Source: JAKFWI01 sp050246435 (GTDB taxonomy: Bacteria; Pseudomonadota; Alphaproteobacteria; Caulobacterales; Aquidulcibacteraceae). Taken from it: DNA of 47,919 bases. Below are positions 7,936 through 15,862 of the stretch, in pieces. The DNA lies in contig JBFWWB010000004.1 in the NCBI GenBank assembly GCA_050246435.1, forward strand, positions 1 through 47,919, written 5' to 3'. The notes below the pieces were generated by a model, which did no database searches, was not told the origin of the DNA, and saw only the letters and a program-made list of their open reading frames with translations. The position numbers were made by a program, and so were the translations under genes. Position 1 is the first letter of the stretch; the number at the start of each line of letters is the position of its first letter.

Positions 7936-9204
7936 TTGGCCGCTGATTTCGAGACAGAAATAGCCATTGTCGGCGGTGGTATGGTCGGTCTCACGCTGGC
8001 GCTGGCGCTGGATCAGGCGGGGCTTGGCGTGTGCGTGGTGGACGCCGCGGCGCCTGAAAGCCAGACACGACCCGCCTATGACGGGCGCGCCTCCGCCATC
8101 GCTTTCGCCGCCTTCCGGATGTGGCGCGCGCTCGGCGTCGCACGACGGCTCGACGATGATTTTCAACGTATAGAGGACATTCTCGTTACCGACGGCGCAG
8201 CGCCGGACGGCCTGCGCCGGGGCGGTCCCTCGGCGCTGCGGCTACATTTCGATCGTCGCGAACTCGATTCCGAGCCGGACGGCGAAGCGCTGGGCTACAT
8301 GGTGGAGAACCGGGTAAGCCGTGTGGCGTTGCAGGCGGCGCTGGCCGCACAGCCGCGTATTGCGCTGTTTGCGCCGGCGCGAGTTGCGGAAATCCGCCTG
8401 GAGTCCGCCGGCGCGCATCTGGCTTTGGCTGACGGGCGTACGATCGAGGCCGCGCTGATCGTGGGCGCGGACGGGCGCAGCTCCGCCGTTCGCGCGGCGA
8501 TGGGTGCGCCGACGATCGGCTGGGCCTACCGGCAGACGGCGATCGTGTGCACCATCCAGCACGAGCGTGATCACGGCGGCGTGGCGCATGAATACTTTCT
8601 GCCAGCCGGTCCGTTCGCGCTGCTGCCGCTAACGAACAACCGGATGAATATCGTGTGGACCGAACGGCGCGCCGCCGCCGAGGCGCTGCTAAAGCTGAGC
8701 GAGGCCGACTTCCACGCGGAGTTGGCGCGGCGCGTCGGCGATTTTCTGGGCGCCTTCCGGCTCACCGGGTCGCGTTTTTCCTATCCTTTGGGGCTGCAGA
8801 TCGCAGAGCGCTATATCGGCGCGAGGGCCGTGCTGGTCGGCGATGCGGCGCACGCGATCCACCCGATCGCCGGGCAGGGGCTCAATATGGGCCTGCGCGA
8901 CGTGGCGGCGCTGACGGAATGCATCGCGGATTCCGCGCGCATCGGGCTCGATCCCAGCGATTTCACCGGCCTGGAGCGCTATCAGCGCTGGCGCCGGTTC
9001 GACAACACGGCCTTGGGGCTGGCGACGGACGGGTTCAACCGATTGTTCTCGAACGACGCGGCGCCGTTGCGGCTGGCCCGCGACGTCGGCATGGCCGCCG
9101 TCGGCGGCGTTGGCGCGGTGCGGCGCTTTTTCATGCGTGAGGCCGGCGGCGGCAATGGCGCGCTGCCGAAATTGCTGCGCAGAGAACGGGTCGCCGCCTA
9201 TTGA
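7936..9204 (+). CDS. UbiH/UbiF/COQ6-family FAD-dependent monooxygenase
   Basis: 422 aa from a TTG start preceded by GAGGA. The N-terminal dinucleotide-binding motif is IVGGGMVGLTLALALDQAG (residues 10-28), and the second FAD motif is VLVGDAAHAIHPIAGQGLNMG near 300. The intermediate GADGRSS (DG motif) near 178 is also present. These define class A flavoprotein hydroxylases of ubiquinone biosynthesis, which hydroxylate the prenylated benzene ring at C5, C6 or C1. The family cannot be split into UbiH, UbiF, UbiI or UbiL by eye, so I give no symbol. It is divergent from amtB and 72 bp upstream of the dioxygenase gene. Confidence 0.88.
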   Translation: MAADFETEIAIVGGGMVGLTLALALDQAGLGVCVVDAAAPESQTRPAYDGRASAIAFAAFRMWRALGVARRLDDDFQRIEDILVTDGAAPDGLRRGGPSALRLHFDRRELDSEPDGEALGYMVENRVSRVALQAALAAQPRIALFAPARVAEIRLESAGAHLALADGRTIEAALIVGADGRSSAVRAAMGAPTIGWAYRQTAIVCTIQHERDHGGVAHEYFLPAGPFALLPLTNNRMNIVWTERRAAAEALLKLSEADFHAELARRVGDFLGAFRLTGSRFSYPLGLQIAERYIGARAVLVGDAAHAIHPIAGQGLNMGLRDVAALTECIADSARIGLDPSDFTGLERYQRWRRFDNTALGLATDGFNRLFSNDAAPLRLARDVGMAAVGGVGAVRRFFMREAGGGNGALPKLLRRERVAAY

Positions 9205-9276
9205 GCGCGGGCGCATCCTCGCGTCTTATCGCGCGGAGAAACGGCGGCGCCGCGCGCCGCGATAGGGGGAAGCATC

Positions 9277-10233
9277 ATGGCCGAGGCCAGCCCCGGGAAT
9301 ACGCCGCGCAGGCCAGGCGTGCTCGCGGTGCATTCACTCGACCACTTCCAGTTCGCGGTTCCCGATCTGGCGCAGGCCGCGCGCTTCTACACCACCTTCG
9401 GGCTCGACGTGCAGGAGGAGGCGGAGGCGCTCGCACTGCGCACCGCCGGCAGCGGGCATGTGTGGGGCAGGGTGAGCGAGGGGCCGCGCAAGAAGCTGAA
9501 TTTGGTTTCCTTCGCCGCCTATGCGGAGGATGTGCCTCGCTTCGAGGCGCACCTAGCGCGCATCGGGGTGGCGCGCGTCGATCCGCCGAAGGGTTTTGAA
9601 TCGAACGGCATCTGGGTTCGCGATCCCGATGGCGTGCTGATCGAAGTCCGCGCGGGCGAGAAAACCTCGCCGGACGCGAAGGCGCCTGTCGATCCGTATG
9701 GCGGCGACGCCGGCGTGCGCAACGCGCCGAACCGCAGCGCAGCGGCGCGCGTTCATCCGCGGCGTTTTGCGCATATGCTGAATTTCACCACCGAGGTCGA
9801 TAAGGCGATCGCGTTCTACAGCGGCGTGCTGGGCCTGCGCCTATCGGACCGCTCCGGCGATGGCATCGCTTTCTTGCATGGCGCGCACGGCAGCGATCAC
9901 CACATGATCGCCTTCGTGAAATCGAATGCGCCTGGCTTGCATCATGTGAGCTGGGACGTGCCCTCGATCGACGAGATCGGCCGCGGCGCGAATTACATGC
10001 GCGAGCACGGCTATGCGCGGGGATGGGGGCTGGGCCGGCACGTGCTCGGCTCCAACTTTTTCCATTATGTGCGCGATCCGTGGGGCGGTTACTCGGAATA
10101 TTCCTCCGACATCGACTACATCCCGGTGACGGCCGATTGGCGCGCGGCGGACCATCCGGCGGAAGATTCCTTCTATATCTGGGGACCCGATCCGCCGGAG
10201 GATTTCGCCGTCAATTACGAAGCCGGCGGCTAG
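9277..10233 (+). CDS. Two-domain VOC extradiol-type dioxygenase
   Basis: 318 aa with two vicinal-oxygen-chelate modules. The N-terminal one (about 18-125) starts SLDHFQFAVPDLAQAARFY and ends DPDGVLIEVRAG. The C-terminal one (about 160-290) carries the metal-ligand pattern of extradiol dioxygenases: His in RRFAHMLNF, His in GLHHVSWDV and Glu in GGYSEYSSDIDY. This suggests Fe(II)-dependent ring cleavage of a catechol-like compound (BphC/HpaD-like). No other aromatic-degradation genes are nearby, so the substrate is open. The ATG at 9277 follows a purine-rich AGGGGGAAGC site. Its stop overlaps the convergent GPx stop by 4 bp. Confidence 0.82.
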   Translation: MAEASPGNTPRRPGVLAVHSLDHFQFAVPDLAQAARFYTTFGLDVQEEAEALALRTAGSGHVWGRVSEGPRKKLNLVSFAAYAEDVPRFEAHLARIGVARVDPPKGFESNGIWVRDPDGVLIEVRAGEKTSPDAKAPVDPYGGDAGVRNAPNRSAAARVHPRRFAHMLNFTTEVDKAIAFYSGVLGLRLSDRSGDGIAFLHGAHGSDHHMIAFVKSNAPGLHHVSWDVPSIDEIGRGANYMREHGYARGWGLGRHVLGSNFFHYVRDPWGGYSEYSSDIDYIPVTADWRAADHPAEDSFYIWGPDPPEDFAVNYEAGG

Positions 10234-10778
10234 GCGGGTTTCGCAAGCTCCGCCTCGATCGCCGAGACAAGACGGGGATCGTCGGCGGCGACATCCGGCG
10301 CGAAGCGGCCGACGACGTCGCCGTTGCGGCTTATGAGAAATTTCTCGAAGTTCCAGAGAATTTCGCCGTTGTGGCCAGTGTCGATGCCATAGCCTTGCAG
10401 ACGCTTGCGCATCGGGCCTTCGCCGGTGGCTTCGGATTTCGCCGCCGTCAATTCCTTATAGAGCGGGTGTGCGTCCGCGCCGGCGACGGAGATTTTCGAG
10501 AAAAGAGGAAACTGCACGTCATAGGTCGCCTTGCAGAAATCGGCGATTTCGGCGTCCGTGCCCGGCTCCTGTTGGCGGAAATTGTTTGCGGGAAAGCCCA
10601 GCACCTCGAGCCCCTGCGCGCGCTTGCCTTCGTAGAGCTTTTCAATGCCCTCATATTGCGGCGTGAGCCCGCACTTGGAGGCGACGTTCACGATCAGAAG
10701 CACTTTGCCCTTGAAGGGCGCGAGCGTGCCTGGTTCGCCCGCGATGGTCTTCACCGGGATATCGAAAATGTCCTGCAT
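10230..10778 (-). CDS. Glutathione peroxidase (thioredoxin-type, cysteine)
   Basis: 182 aa, the usual length. The peroxidatic Cys is in VNVASKCGLTPQY. The rest of the tetrad is in GFPANNFRQQEPG (Gln) and ILWNFEKFL (Trp-Asn). It reduces hydroperoxides, probably using thioredoxin rather than glutathione, as most bacterial cysteine GPx enzymes do; the thioredoxin-fold gene in the same operon fits this. It is last in the minus-strand operon, 21 bp after the DUF971 gene. Confidence 0.93.
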   Translation of the reverse strand: MQDIFDIPVKTIAGEPGTLAPFKGKVLLIVNVASKCGLTPQYEGIEKLYEGKRAQGLEVLGFPANNFRQQEPGTDAEIADFCKATYDVQFPLFSKISVAGADAHPLYKELTAAKSEATGEGPMRKRLQGYGIDTGHNGEILWNFEKFLISRNGDVVGRFAPDVAADDPRLVSAIEAELAKPA

Positions 10779-10799
10779 TAATGCCTCCCTCCGCGCACC

Positions 10800-11171
10800 T
10801 CACGCCTCGCGGCGCAGACCCGCTTTTTCCAATTGATCAAAGTAATCGCGCAAGCGCCTGTCGCCATCGCGGCCCAGCTCATACAGCAAATCCCACGCAT
10901 AAAGGCCGCTATCGTGGCCATCGTCGAACACGATGCGCACGGCGTATCGGCCCACCGGCTCGGCGCGGCTGACGCCGACATTCTTCTTGCCGGAAACGAG
11001 CTTTGCATCCTGGGCGCGATGGCCGCGCACCTCCGCCGAAGGCGAGGCGACGCGCAGCAGTTCGTACGGGATGGCGAAGCGCGCGCCATCGTCAAAGGCG
11101 ATCTTGAGCGCGCGGTCGTCGGCGCTGAACTCCAGATCCATCGGCCAGGGCCGACCGGCTTCGCCGCTCAT
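10800..11171 (-). CDS. DUF971 family protein
   Basis: 123 aa. The pattern is that of DUF971, the small domain also found at the N-terminus of gamma-butyrobetaine hydroxylase: LKIAFDDGARFAIPYELLR, then AVRIVFDDGHDSGLYAWDLLYELG. Stand-alone bacterial members have been linked to metal or Fe-S handling, but the function here is not settled. The ATG overlaps the Trm112-like stop by 4 bp (ATGA), indicating translational coupling. Confidence 0.85.
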   Translation of the reverse strand: MSGEAGRPWPMDLEFSADDRALKIAFDDGARFAIPYELLRVASPSAEVRGHRAQDAKLVSGKKNVGVSRAEPVGRYAVRIVFDDGHDSGLYAWDLLYELGRDGDRRLRDYFDQLEKAGLRREA

Positions 11172-11365
11172 GCCGGCGCGTCCAGATCGCGGGCTTCATC
11201 AACGAGCAGGATCGGCACGCCGTCGCGCACAGGATAGGCGAGGCGGGCCTGATCACTTACCAATTCCTGGCGCTCATGATCATACCGCAGCGGGCCGCGC
11301 GATTGCGGGCAGACCAGGATTTCCAGCAACTTCGGATCGATTTCGGAATCGGGGGTTTCGCTCAT
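11168..11365 (-). CDS. Trm112/UPF0434-like small protein
   Basis: 65 aa from the ATG at 11365. Upstream codons of the open frame run into the Lon-N gene and are not part of it. It follows the YcaR/UPF0434 pattern: DPKLLEILVCPQSRGPLRYD, then LVSDQARLAYPVRDGVPILL. Eukaryotic Trm112 is a zinc-binding methyltransferase activator; the bacterial short forms keep the fold but, as here, only one Cys of the zinc site. It starts 7 bp after the Lon-N stop and overlaps DUF971 by 4 bp. Confidence 0.85.
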   Translation of the reverse strand: MSETPDSEIDPKLLEILVCPQSRGPLRYDHERQELVSDQARLAYPVRDGVPILLVDEARDLDAPA

Positions 11366-11372
11366 AGTAGTC

Positions 11373-12014
11373 TCATTGCAGGCCGCCGCCGCCCTGGCCG
11401 TGAATATCCAGCAGGGCAAGCAAGGTGTCGGCGCGTTCGGAAAGGTTCGCGGCTTCGAGAAGCGCCTGCTTCTCCTCCGGTTCGAATGGGCACATAAGGC
11501 AAAGCGCGTTCACCAACGCTTCCGTCGGCGCGCCCTCCATGCCGCTCCAATCCGCCCGGAAGCCGCGCGCCTCGACATAGCGCGCAAGCGATGCCTGCAG
11601 GCGATCGCGGTCGATGGTGAAGTCCTGCGGCTGGTTGGCGAGGTCTTCGTCGAAATCGGCGAAGCCGGCTTCAATCTGGCGATACGGCGTGGGCGCCTCG
11701 ATCTCGCGCCGGATGCGGAAACGGCAGATGCCGGTCAGCGTGATGAGGTAGCGCCCGTCATCGGTTTCCCCGTAGGACGTGATACGGCCGACGCAGCCGA
11801 CATCCTGCAGATCGGGGCGGGTCGCCGGGGCCACCGGCTGCACCATGCCGATGAGACGCGCGCCTGAAAGCGCGTCATCCACCAGGTTGAGATAGCGCGG
11901 CTCGAAAATATTGAGCGGCAGGCGCGCGCGCGGCAGCAGCAGCACGCCGCTCAACGGAAACACCGGGATGAGCCGAGGCAGGTCGTCGGCCTTGCGGTAG
12001 CCGTAGGCGCCCAT
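11373..12014 (-). CDS. Lon N-terminal (substrate-binding) domain protein
   Basis: 213 aa consisting only of the Lon N-domain: IPVFPLSGVLLLPRARLPLNIFEPRYLNLV at the start, then a GRI strand region (VGCVGRITSYGETDDGRYLITLTG) and a helical C-terminal half. There is no AAA+ or protease domain, so this is the stand-alone 'LON peptidase substrate-binding' family, of unknown role. Together with the thioredoxin and PrdX genes it forms an alphaproteobacterial protein-quality cluster. The start is 15 bp after the thioredoxin stop. Confidence 0.9.
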   Translation of the reverse strand: MGAYGYRKADDLPRLIPVFPLSGVLLLPRARLPLNIFEPRYLNLVDDALSGARLIGMVQPVAPATRPDLQDVGCVGRITSYGETDDGRYLITLTGICRFRIRREIEAPTPYRQIEAGFADFDEDLANQPQDFTIDRDRLQASLARYVEARGFRADWSGMEGAPTEALVNALCLMCPFEPEEKQALLEAANLSERADTLLALLDIHGQGGGGLQ

Positions 12015-12029
12015 CGCGGGCCCTCCCGC

Positions 12030-12926
12030 TCAAGAAAAAAGAATCGCCGACAGGCGCCGTCGCGCGCTCTTCGCCAGGTCGCTGCCGGCGCCGGCGGCCT
12101 CGATAATCTGCAGCAGCTGCTTGCGAGCGGCTTCCTCGTTCCAGGCGCGATCCTTCGCGATGCTGGCGAGCAGGTGATCGGCGGCGCCTTCCAGATCGCC
12201 GCGGCCGGCGAGCGCGCGGGCGAGCTCGAGGCGGGCTTCGTGATCCGCTGGATTGGCCTTCACTCGCTGCATCAGGGGTTCGGCGTCGGCGCCATCGGCG
12301 GCGCTAGCGAGTTCCAGCGCGGCGCGCACGCCGGCGATCTCGGGATCGTTCGCCTTCTCCGGCGGCGTCATGGCGAGGACCTCTTGCGCGCGCTCGGCGT
12401 CGCCTGCGGCGAGATAGACGCGTGCCAGGCCGGCTAGCGCCTTGGTGTTCGCCGGATCGAGCTGCAGCACCGCGACATAGCCTTGCGCCGCGCCCGCCGC
12501 GTCGCCCAGCTTCAAGCTTTCGGCCGATTGCGCCAGCAGCTCCGCGATGTCTTCTTCCGCCGCCGCTGCACCACCGCCAGTCAACCGGTCGATCAGCAGC
12601 TTGATCTGGCTTTCCGGCACCAGGCCCATGAAGCCGTCCACCGGGCGCTGCTGGTCGAACGCGAACACCGCCGGGATCGAGCGCACGCCCAGTTGGCCGG
12701 CGACGCCGGGATTCTCATCGATATTGATTTTGACCAGCTTCACCTTGCCGCCGGCGGCGCGCACCTGCTTCTCCAGCAGCGGCGTCAGCTGCTTGCACGG
12801 GCCGCACCAAGGCGCCCAGAAATCCACCAGCACCGGCTGCGTCTTCGAGGCCTCGATGACGTCCGCCATGAAGCTTTGATCCGTTCCGGCTTTGATCGGA
12901 TCGGGGGCGGCGGTGTCGGGCATCAA
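12030..12926 (-). CDS. Thioredoxin-domain protein with C-terminal TPR (CnoX/YbbN-like)
   Basis: 298 aa. The thioredoxin fold covers about residues 15-120, with the WCGPC active site at 40-44 and the cis-Pro region SIPAVFAF. The remainder is helical TPR-like repeats (AQGYVAVLQLDPANTKALAGLARVY and similar). This is the YbbN/CnoX architecture, a chaperedoxin that protects clients from over-oxidation and passes them to chaperones. E. coli CnoX has lost the CxxC pair, but this protein retains it, so redox activity is plausible. The ATG overlaps the upstream prdX stop by 4 bp. Confidence 0.9.
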   Translation of the reverse strand: MMPDTAAPDPIKAGTDQSFMADVIEASKTQPVLVDFWAPWCGPCKQLTPLLEKQVRAAGGKVKLVKINIDENPGVAGQLGVRSIPAVFAFDQQRPVDGFMGLVPESQIKLLIDRLTGGGAAAAEEDIAELLAQSAESLKLGDAAGAAQGYVAVLQLDPANTKALAGLARVYLAAGDAERAQEVLAMTPPEKANDPEIAGVRAALELASAADGADAEPLMQRVKANPADHEARLELARALAGRGDLEGAADHLLASIAKDRAWNEEAARKQLLQIIEAAGAGSDLAKSARRRLSAILFS

Positions 12927-13501
12927 TTTCTCCTGCGCGGATCGGGGCTTCCTACATGGTCGCCCGCCGTGGCGCCATCAATCCCGGCAAGGATTTGCGG
13001 GTCCGCCGGGTTCGCGAAATCGACATAGATAGGGGGGTGCCCGGTCTCCCTCAGGAAGGCCAGCAGGCCCGTCGGCGAAACCGCGGTGGTGGCGTCGTTG
13101 CTCAGGGGGTGGAAGTTCACGGGATCGTGCGCCATCAGCGCCGCATCGATCAGCAGGGTGACGCGGTTCAGTGTGTCATTCATCAGCGCGAACACGCTGA
13201 CCGAGCCGGGATACACGCCCAGCGTCTCCAGCAGCAAATCCGGTCCCGCGAACGAAAAGCGCTGCGCGCCGAGCTTCTTGGCGAGCGCGCTCAAATCGAT
13301 CCTTGTTTCGCGCAGCGCGGAGATGAGCCAAAGCTCGCCCTTGCGGTCCTTCAGGAAGAGGTTCTTCGTGTGGCCGCCGGGTAGGGCGGCGCTGATGTCG
13401 CCGCTTTCCTCCACCGTGAACACCGGCTCATGGCGCAGCGTGGCGTGAGAAACGCCGAGACGATCCAGCAGGGCGAACAGATCCTCCGGCGCGGCGCGCA
13501 T
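12923..13501 (-). CDS. YbaK/ProX-type prolyl-tRNA deacylase (PrdX, ProXp-ala-like)
   Basis: 192 aa from the ATG at 13501, which has AAGGAGG 10 nt upstream; an earlier in-frame ATG lacks one. Recognisable parts are LFALLDRLGVSHATLRHEPVFTVEES, then the central KNLFLKDRKGELWLISAL and the pocket GSVSVFALMND. These trans-editing enzymes hydrolyse alanyl-tRNA(Pro) mischarged by ProRS. It is first in the operon prdX, thioredoxin-TPR, lonN, trm112-like, DUF971, gpx. It is divergent from the DUF6065-like gene, with 52 bp between the start codons. Confidence 0.88.
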   Translation of the reverse strand: MRAAPEDLFALLDRLGVSHATLRHEPVFTVEESGDISAALPGGHTKNLFLKDRKGELWLISALRETRIDLSALAKKLGAQRFSFAGPDLLLETLGVYPGSVSVFALMNDTLNRVTLLIDAALMAHDPVNFHPLSNDATTAVSPTGLLAFLRETGHPPIYVDFANPADPQILAGIDGATAGDHVGSPDPRRRN

Positions 13502-13553
13502 GGGCTTCCAGCCTCCTTGCGGGGTGCGGCCCCTCTCTCTACACGAACCCGGC

Positions 13554-14306
13554 ATGAAGCTCACCTGTTACACGCTGGGCGCGCCGGGCTGGGAGCTTGC
13601 GCCGGGCCGGCCCGACCGCGCGTGGATGGACGAATTCGAGCAGCGCCATCCCTATCGCTGCCTGCCTTTGGTGATCGCGAACACGACGGGCTGGGAAATC
13701 CTCAGCCCGTGCGATTTCACCGCGACCTGGAACGGCGGTCCGCGCGCGGAGGATATCCGCGTCGACGCTGATGACGGGTTCACGGAGCTGGCGCGGCTCG
13801 CGACATCGCATTTCACGCGCGGCGTGGTGACCTTCCACACCGGCTATCTGTTCCGCACCGAGCCGGGCTGGGATCTCTGGGTCGGCGGGCCGCCTAATTT
13901 GGTGAAGGACGGGATCCAGCCGCTCTCCGGCATCGTGGAGACGGATTGGCTGCCCTTCCCGTTCACGATGAACTGGCATTTCACCCGTCCCGGGATGGTC
14001 ACCTTCACAAAGGGCGAACCCTTCTGTTTCGTGATGCCGGTGCCGCACGCGGCGGTGGAGGCGTTCGAGCCGGTGATGAAGAAGCTGGCGGACGAGCCGG
14101 AGCTAGCCGCCGAATATGAAGCTTGGCGCGGCAGCCGTGAGGGCTTCTTGAAAGGCCTGGCCGAGAACGACGCCGAGACCATCCGCCAGAAATGGCAGCG
14201 CCACTACTATAAGGGCCAAAGCCCGGCCGGCGGCACGGCCGCGGCCGAGGATCACGTCCACCGGCGGCGGCTCAAACCTCCGCGCCCGGCCAAGCCGGGG
14301 GAATAG
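13554..14306 (+). CDS. DUF6065-like protein
   Basis: 250 aa from the ATG at 13554 (MKLTCYTLGAPG); codons before it overlap the divergent prdX leader. It is a compact soluble protein rich in Trp and aromatic turns: RCLPLVIANTTGWEI near 40, GVVTFHTGYLFRTEPGWDL, GPPNLVKDGIQPLSGIVETD and NWHFTRPGMVTF. It ends in a charged Pro/Arg-rich tail. I associate this pattern with DUF6065 proteins, which have no established function. No catalytic motif stands out. It is followed by tRNA-Gly. Confidence 0.65.
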   Translation: MKLTCYTLGAPGWELAPGRPDRAWMDEFEQRHPYRCLPLVIANTTGWEILSPCDFTATWNGGPRAEDIRVDADDGFTELARLATSHFTRGVVTFHTGYLFRTEPGWDLWVGGPPNLVKDGIQPLSGIVETDWLPFPFTMNWHFTRPGMVTFTKGEPFCFVMPVPHAAVEAFEPVMKKLADEPELAAEYEAWRGSREGFLKGLAENDAETIRQKWQRHYYKGQSPAGGTAAAEDHVHRRRLKPPRPAKPGE

Positions 14307-14421
14307 GGCGGGGCTGGATTTACCAGGCGGGGCGTCAGGCGGGGCGCCGCCTTGCGAAAGCCGCGGTCTTCCGTCATATCAGCGCCCTTCCAGGGCCTCA
14401 GGGCTCGGGACGCGTCGGAGC

Positions 14422-14496
14422 GCGGGCGTAGCTCAGGGGTAGAGCACAACCTTGCCAAGGTTGGGGTCGTGAGTTCGAATCTCATCGCCCGCTCCA
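14422..14496 (+). tRNA. tRNA-Gly(GCC)
   Basis: 75 nt including an encoded CCA. The acceptor stem GCGGGCG pairs with CGCCCGC. The D-arm is GCTC...GAGC, and the anticodon stem-loop CAACC-TTGCCAA-GGTTG gives anticodon GCC. The T-arm contains GAGTTCGAATCTC and the discriminator is T. The gene is intact although its 3' 45 bp is one copy of the element's att repeat, so the integration preserved tRNA function. Confidence 0.97.
14452..14496 (+). repeat. attL: 45-bp direct repeat (3' end of intact tRNA-Gly)
   Basis: It runs from the anticodon loop (TTGCCAAGG...) to the CCA. It is identical base for base to 31787-31831; the bases immediately outside differ at both ends, so 45 bp is the exact extent. 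Confidence 0.95.
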
Positions 14497-14515
14497 GTTT
14501 TCATTGAGTTTTTGT

Positions 14516-14573
14516 TGGTAGCAAGCGCCCCGCAAGGGGCGTTCCCCACAGCCGTGCAACCACTTTGCTACCA
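14516..14573. promoter_or_regulatory. Left-end GCTACCA sites and GNRA-capped hairpin
   Basis: Two copies of GCTACCA lie in inverted orientation, at 14516-14522 (as TGGTAGC) and 14567-14573. Between them is a perfect hairpin, CGCCCC-GCAA-GGGGCG (14526-14541). The same heptamer recurs three times at the right end of the element near the integrase gene, so these are candidate arm-type integrase or excisionase sites. The gene-free stretch continues to 14993; I see nothing else in 14574-14790. Confidence 0.5.
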
Positions 14574-14793
14574 GCAGGGCGGGTGGCGTAGCGCATCGCA
14601 AAAAATCGCTCCGACGTTCACTGACGCGCGAGATTTCCATCCTCACAAGGCCGGACCGGCTCGGTGCCCGACGGGCGTCCCACCCTCGCTACCGTTCGCG
14701 TTAAGCTCGCGCTCAATCCCAGGATCGACGGTCGTCTAGCCTAAGGACGAGGCACACTAGTGGCGAAGCGAGCACCCAATAAATATTACTTAA

Positions 14794-14980
14794 CAAATAC
14801 GTAGGGCGTCTACTGCGCGTATTTGACAATTATACGTCAATTATTGTACGAAGGTGTGACCCGCTGTGGACGAAATCCTCGTCTGACCGGCCACAAGTGA
14901 CGATAATTCGACGGATATTCCAGAATATATTGACAAATAATACGCACGTATTATCTGCTTACTGGACGATTTGCTATAAT
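14794..14980 (+). promoter_or_regulatory. AT-rich promoter/operator region of the five-gene operon
   Basis: Several inverted repeats lie upstream of the ATG at 14994. CAAATACG (14794-14801) faces CGTATTTG (14818-14825). TTGAC (14823-14827) faces GTCAA (14836-14840). Two palindromes share a CA centre: ATATTC-CA-GAATAT (14915-14928) and ATAATACG-CA-CGTATTAT (14937-14954). A consensus -35 TTGACA (14930-14935) lies exactly between the last two. A perfect TATAAT stands at 14975-14980, 13 nt before the ATG; if used it gives a leader of only 6-8 nt. The arrangement suggests repression by a dimeric regulator, possibly the winged-helix product of the operon. Confidence 0.55.
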
Positions 14981-14993
14981 CGCGGGGAAATCT

Positions 14994-15245
14994 ATGGACG
15001 GCGCAACACCGGGGAGATCGGCCGAGAGCGAAAAGCGGGCGAAGTTTCGCGAACTCGCGGAGGCCCGGACGAACAAGGCCATCGAGGCCATCGCTCGCAT
15101 CGGAAATCTCTCCAATCGCCAAATCTACGAATACGACGAAGCCGAAGTGAAGAAGATCATCAAGGCGCTCCGCGAAGCCGTGTCGTCGGTCGAGAACCGC
15201 TTCGAGGCGCCCAAGGGGCGCGGCGGCGGCGGCTTCAAATTCTAG
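14994..15245 (+). CDS. Small helical protein, first gene of the GHKL/alpha-CTD operon
   Basis: 83 aa, highly charged and predicted helical. There is a basic N-terminus (RSAESEKRAKFRELAEART), a central NLSNRQIYEYDEAEVKKI with amphipathic spacing, and a Gly-rich basic tail (GRGGGGFKF). I recognise no domain. The ATG follows CGGGGAAA and sits 13 nt after a TATAAT box. It precedes the winged-helix gene by 11 bp and opens the operon, so it may be a small accessory or antitoxin-like subunit; this is inferred from position only. Confidence 0.7.
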   Translation: MDGATPGRSAESEKRAKFRELAEARTNKAIEAIARIGNLSNRQIYEYDEAEVKKIIKALREAVSSVENRFEAPKGRGGGGFKF

Positions 15246-15256
15246 GCGGTGAATGA

Positions 15257-15862
15257 ATGAAGCAACCGCGCAAGACTTCGCAGGCCCGCCAAGACGGTCT
15301 CGTTCAGCACGAGATCGTGGCGCTCGCTGCTTATCTCGCCGGCGCTGATCGCGAAAAGGTCGATACCGAAGACATCGCCGTCAAAGCCAACGAGATTGCA
15401 CCCGGCCGCTTCTCGTGGCGCAAGTACAAAGAGCAGATCGATCTCGACCTCATTTACAAGCACCTGTGGGATTTGACCCAGGACGACAAGGGGGCGCTGG
15501 TCACGGGCTCGAAGAAGGGCGGATGGCTGCTGACGCCCGCGGGGACTGCGTTCGCCGAACGTGAGGTATCAAAGCTCCAGACTTTGCAGGAAGCGCGCGT
15601 GAAACGGCCGCGCAACGAAGAAATTTGGCTCAGCCGCGAACGCAATCGCATGCTCGCCGAACCGGCGTACCGCAAGGTGCAGGAAGGGCGGGACGGCGAG
15701 GTCAGCAAAGTTGAGGCCGAAAAGTTCTTCCGGCTGGACGAATATGTAATCGGCGCCGCGCGCGAGCGCAAAATCCAACAGGCGCAAAACGCATTCCAGG
15801 CCGACCCCGAGTTGGGAACGGCAGTGACAAAGATCGCTTCGATTTTGAAAGGCGCCTTATGA
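15257..15862 (+). CDS. Winged-helix-like protein of the operon
   Basis: 201 aa. The N-terminal half looks like a winged helix: LVQHEIVALAAYLAG, then VDTEDIAVKANEIAPGRFSW and IYKHLWDLTQDDKGALVTG, with a GGWLLTPAGTAFAE wing. The C-terminal half is a charged helical region, possibly coiled-coil (about 110-201). I know similar N-terminal modules from small DNA-binding subunits of defence operons. It could be the operon's regulator or a subunit linking the ATPase to DNA. Its last codon overlaps the GHKL ATPase start by 4 bp (ATGA), so the two are translationally coupled. Confidence 0.75.
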   Translation: MKQPRKTSQARQDGLVQHEIVALAAYLAGADREKVDTEDIAVKANEIAPGRFSWRKYKEQIDLDLIYKHLWDLTQDDKGALVTGSKKGGWLLTPAGTAFAEREVSKLQTLQEARVKRPRNEEIWLSRERNRMLAEPAYRKVQEGRDGEVSKVEAEKFFRLDEYVIGAARERKIQQAQNAFQADPELGTAVTKIASILKGAL

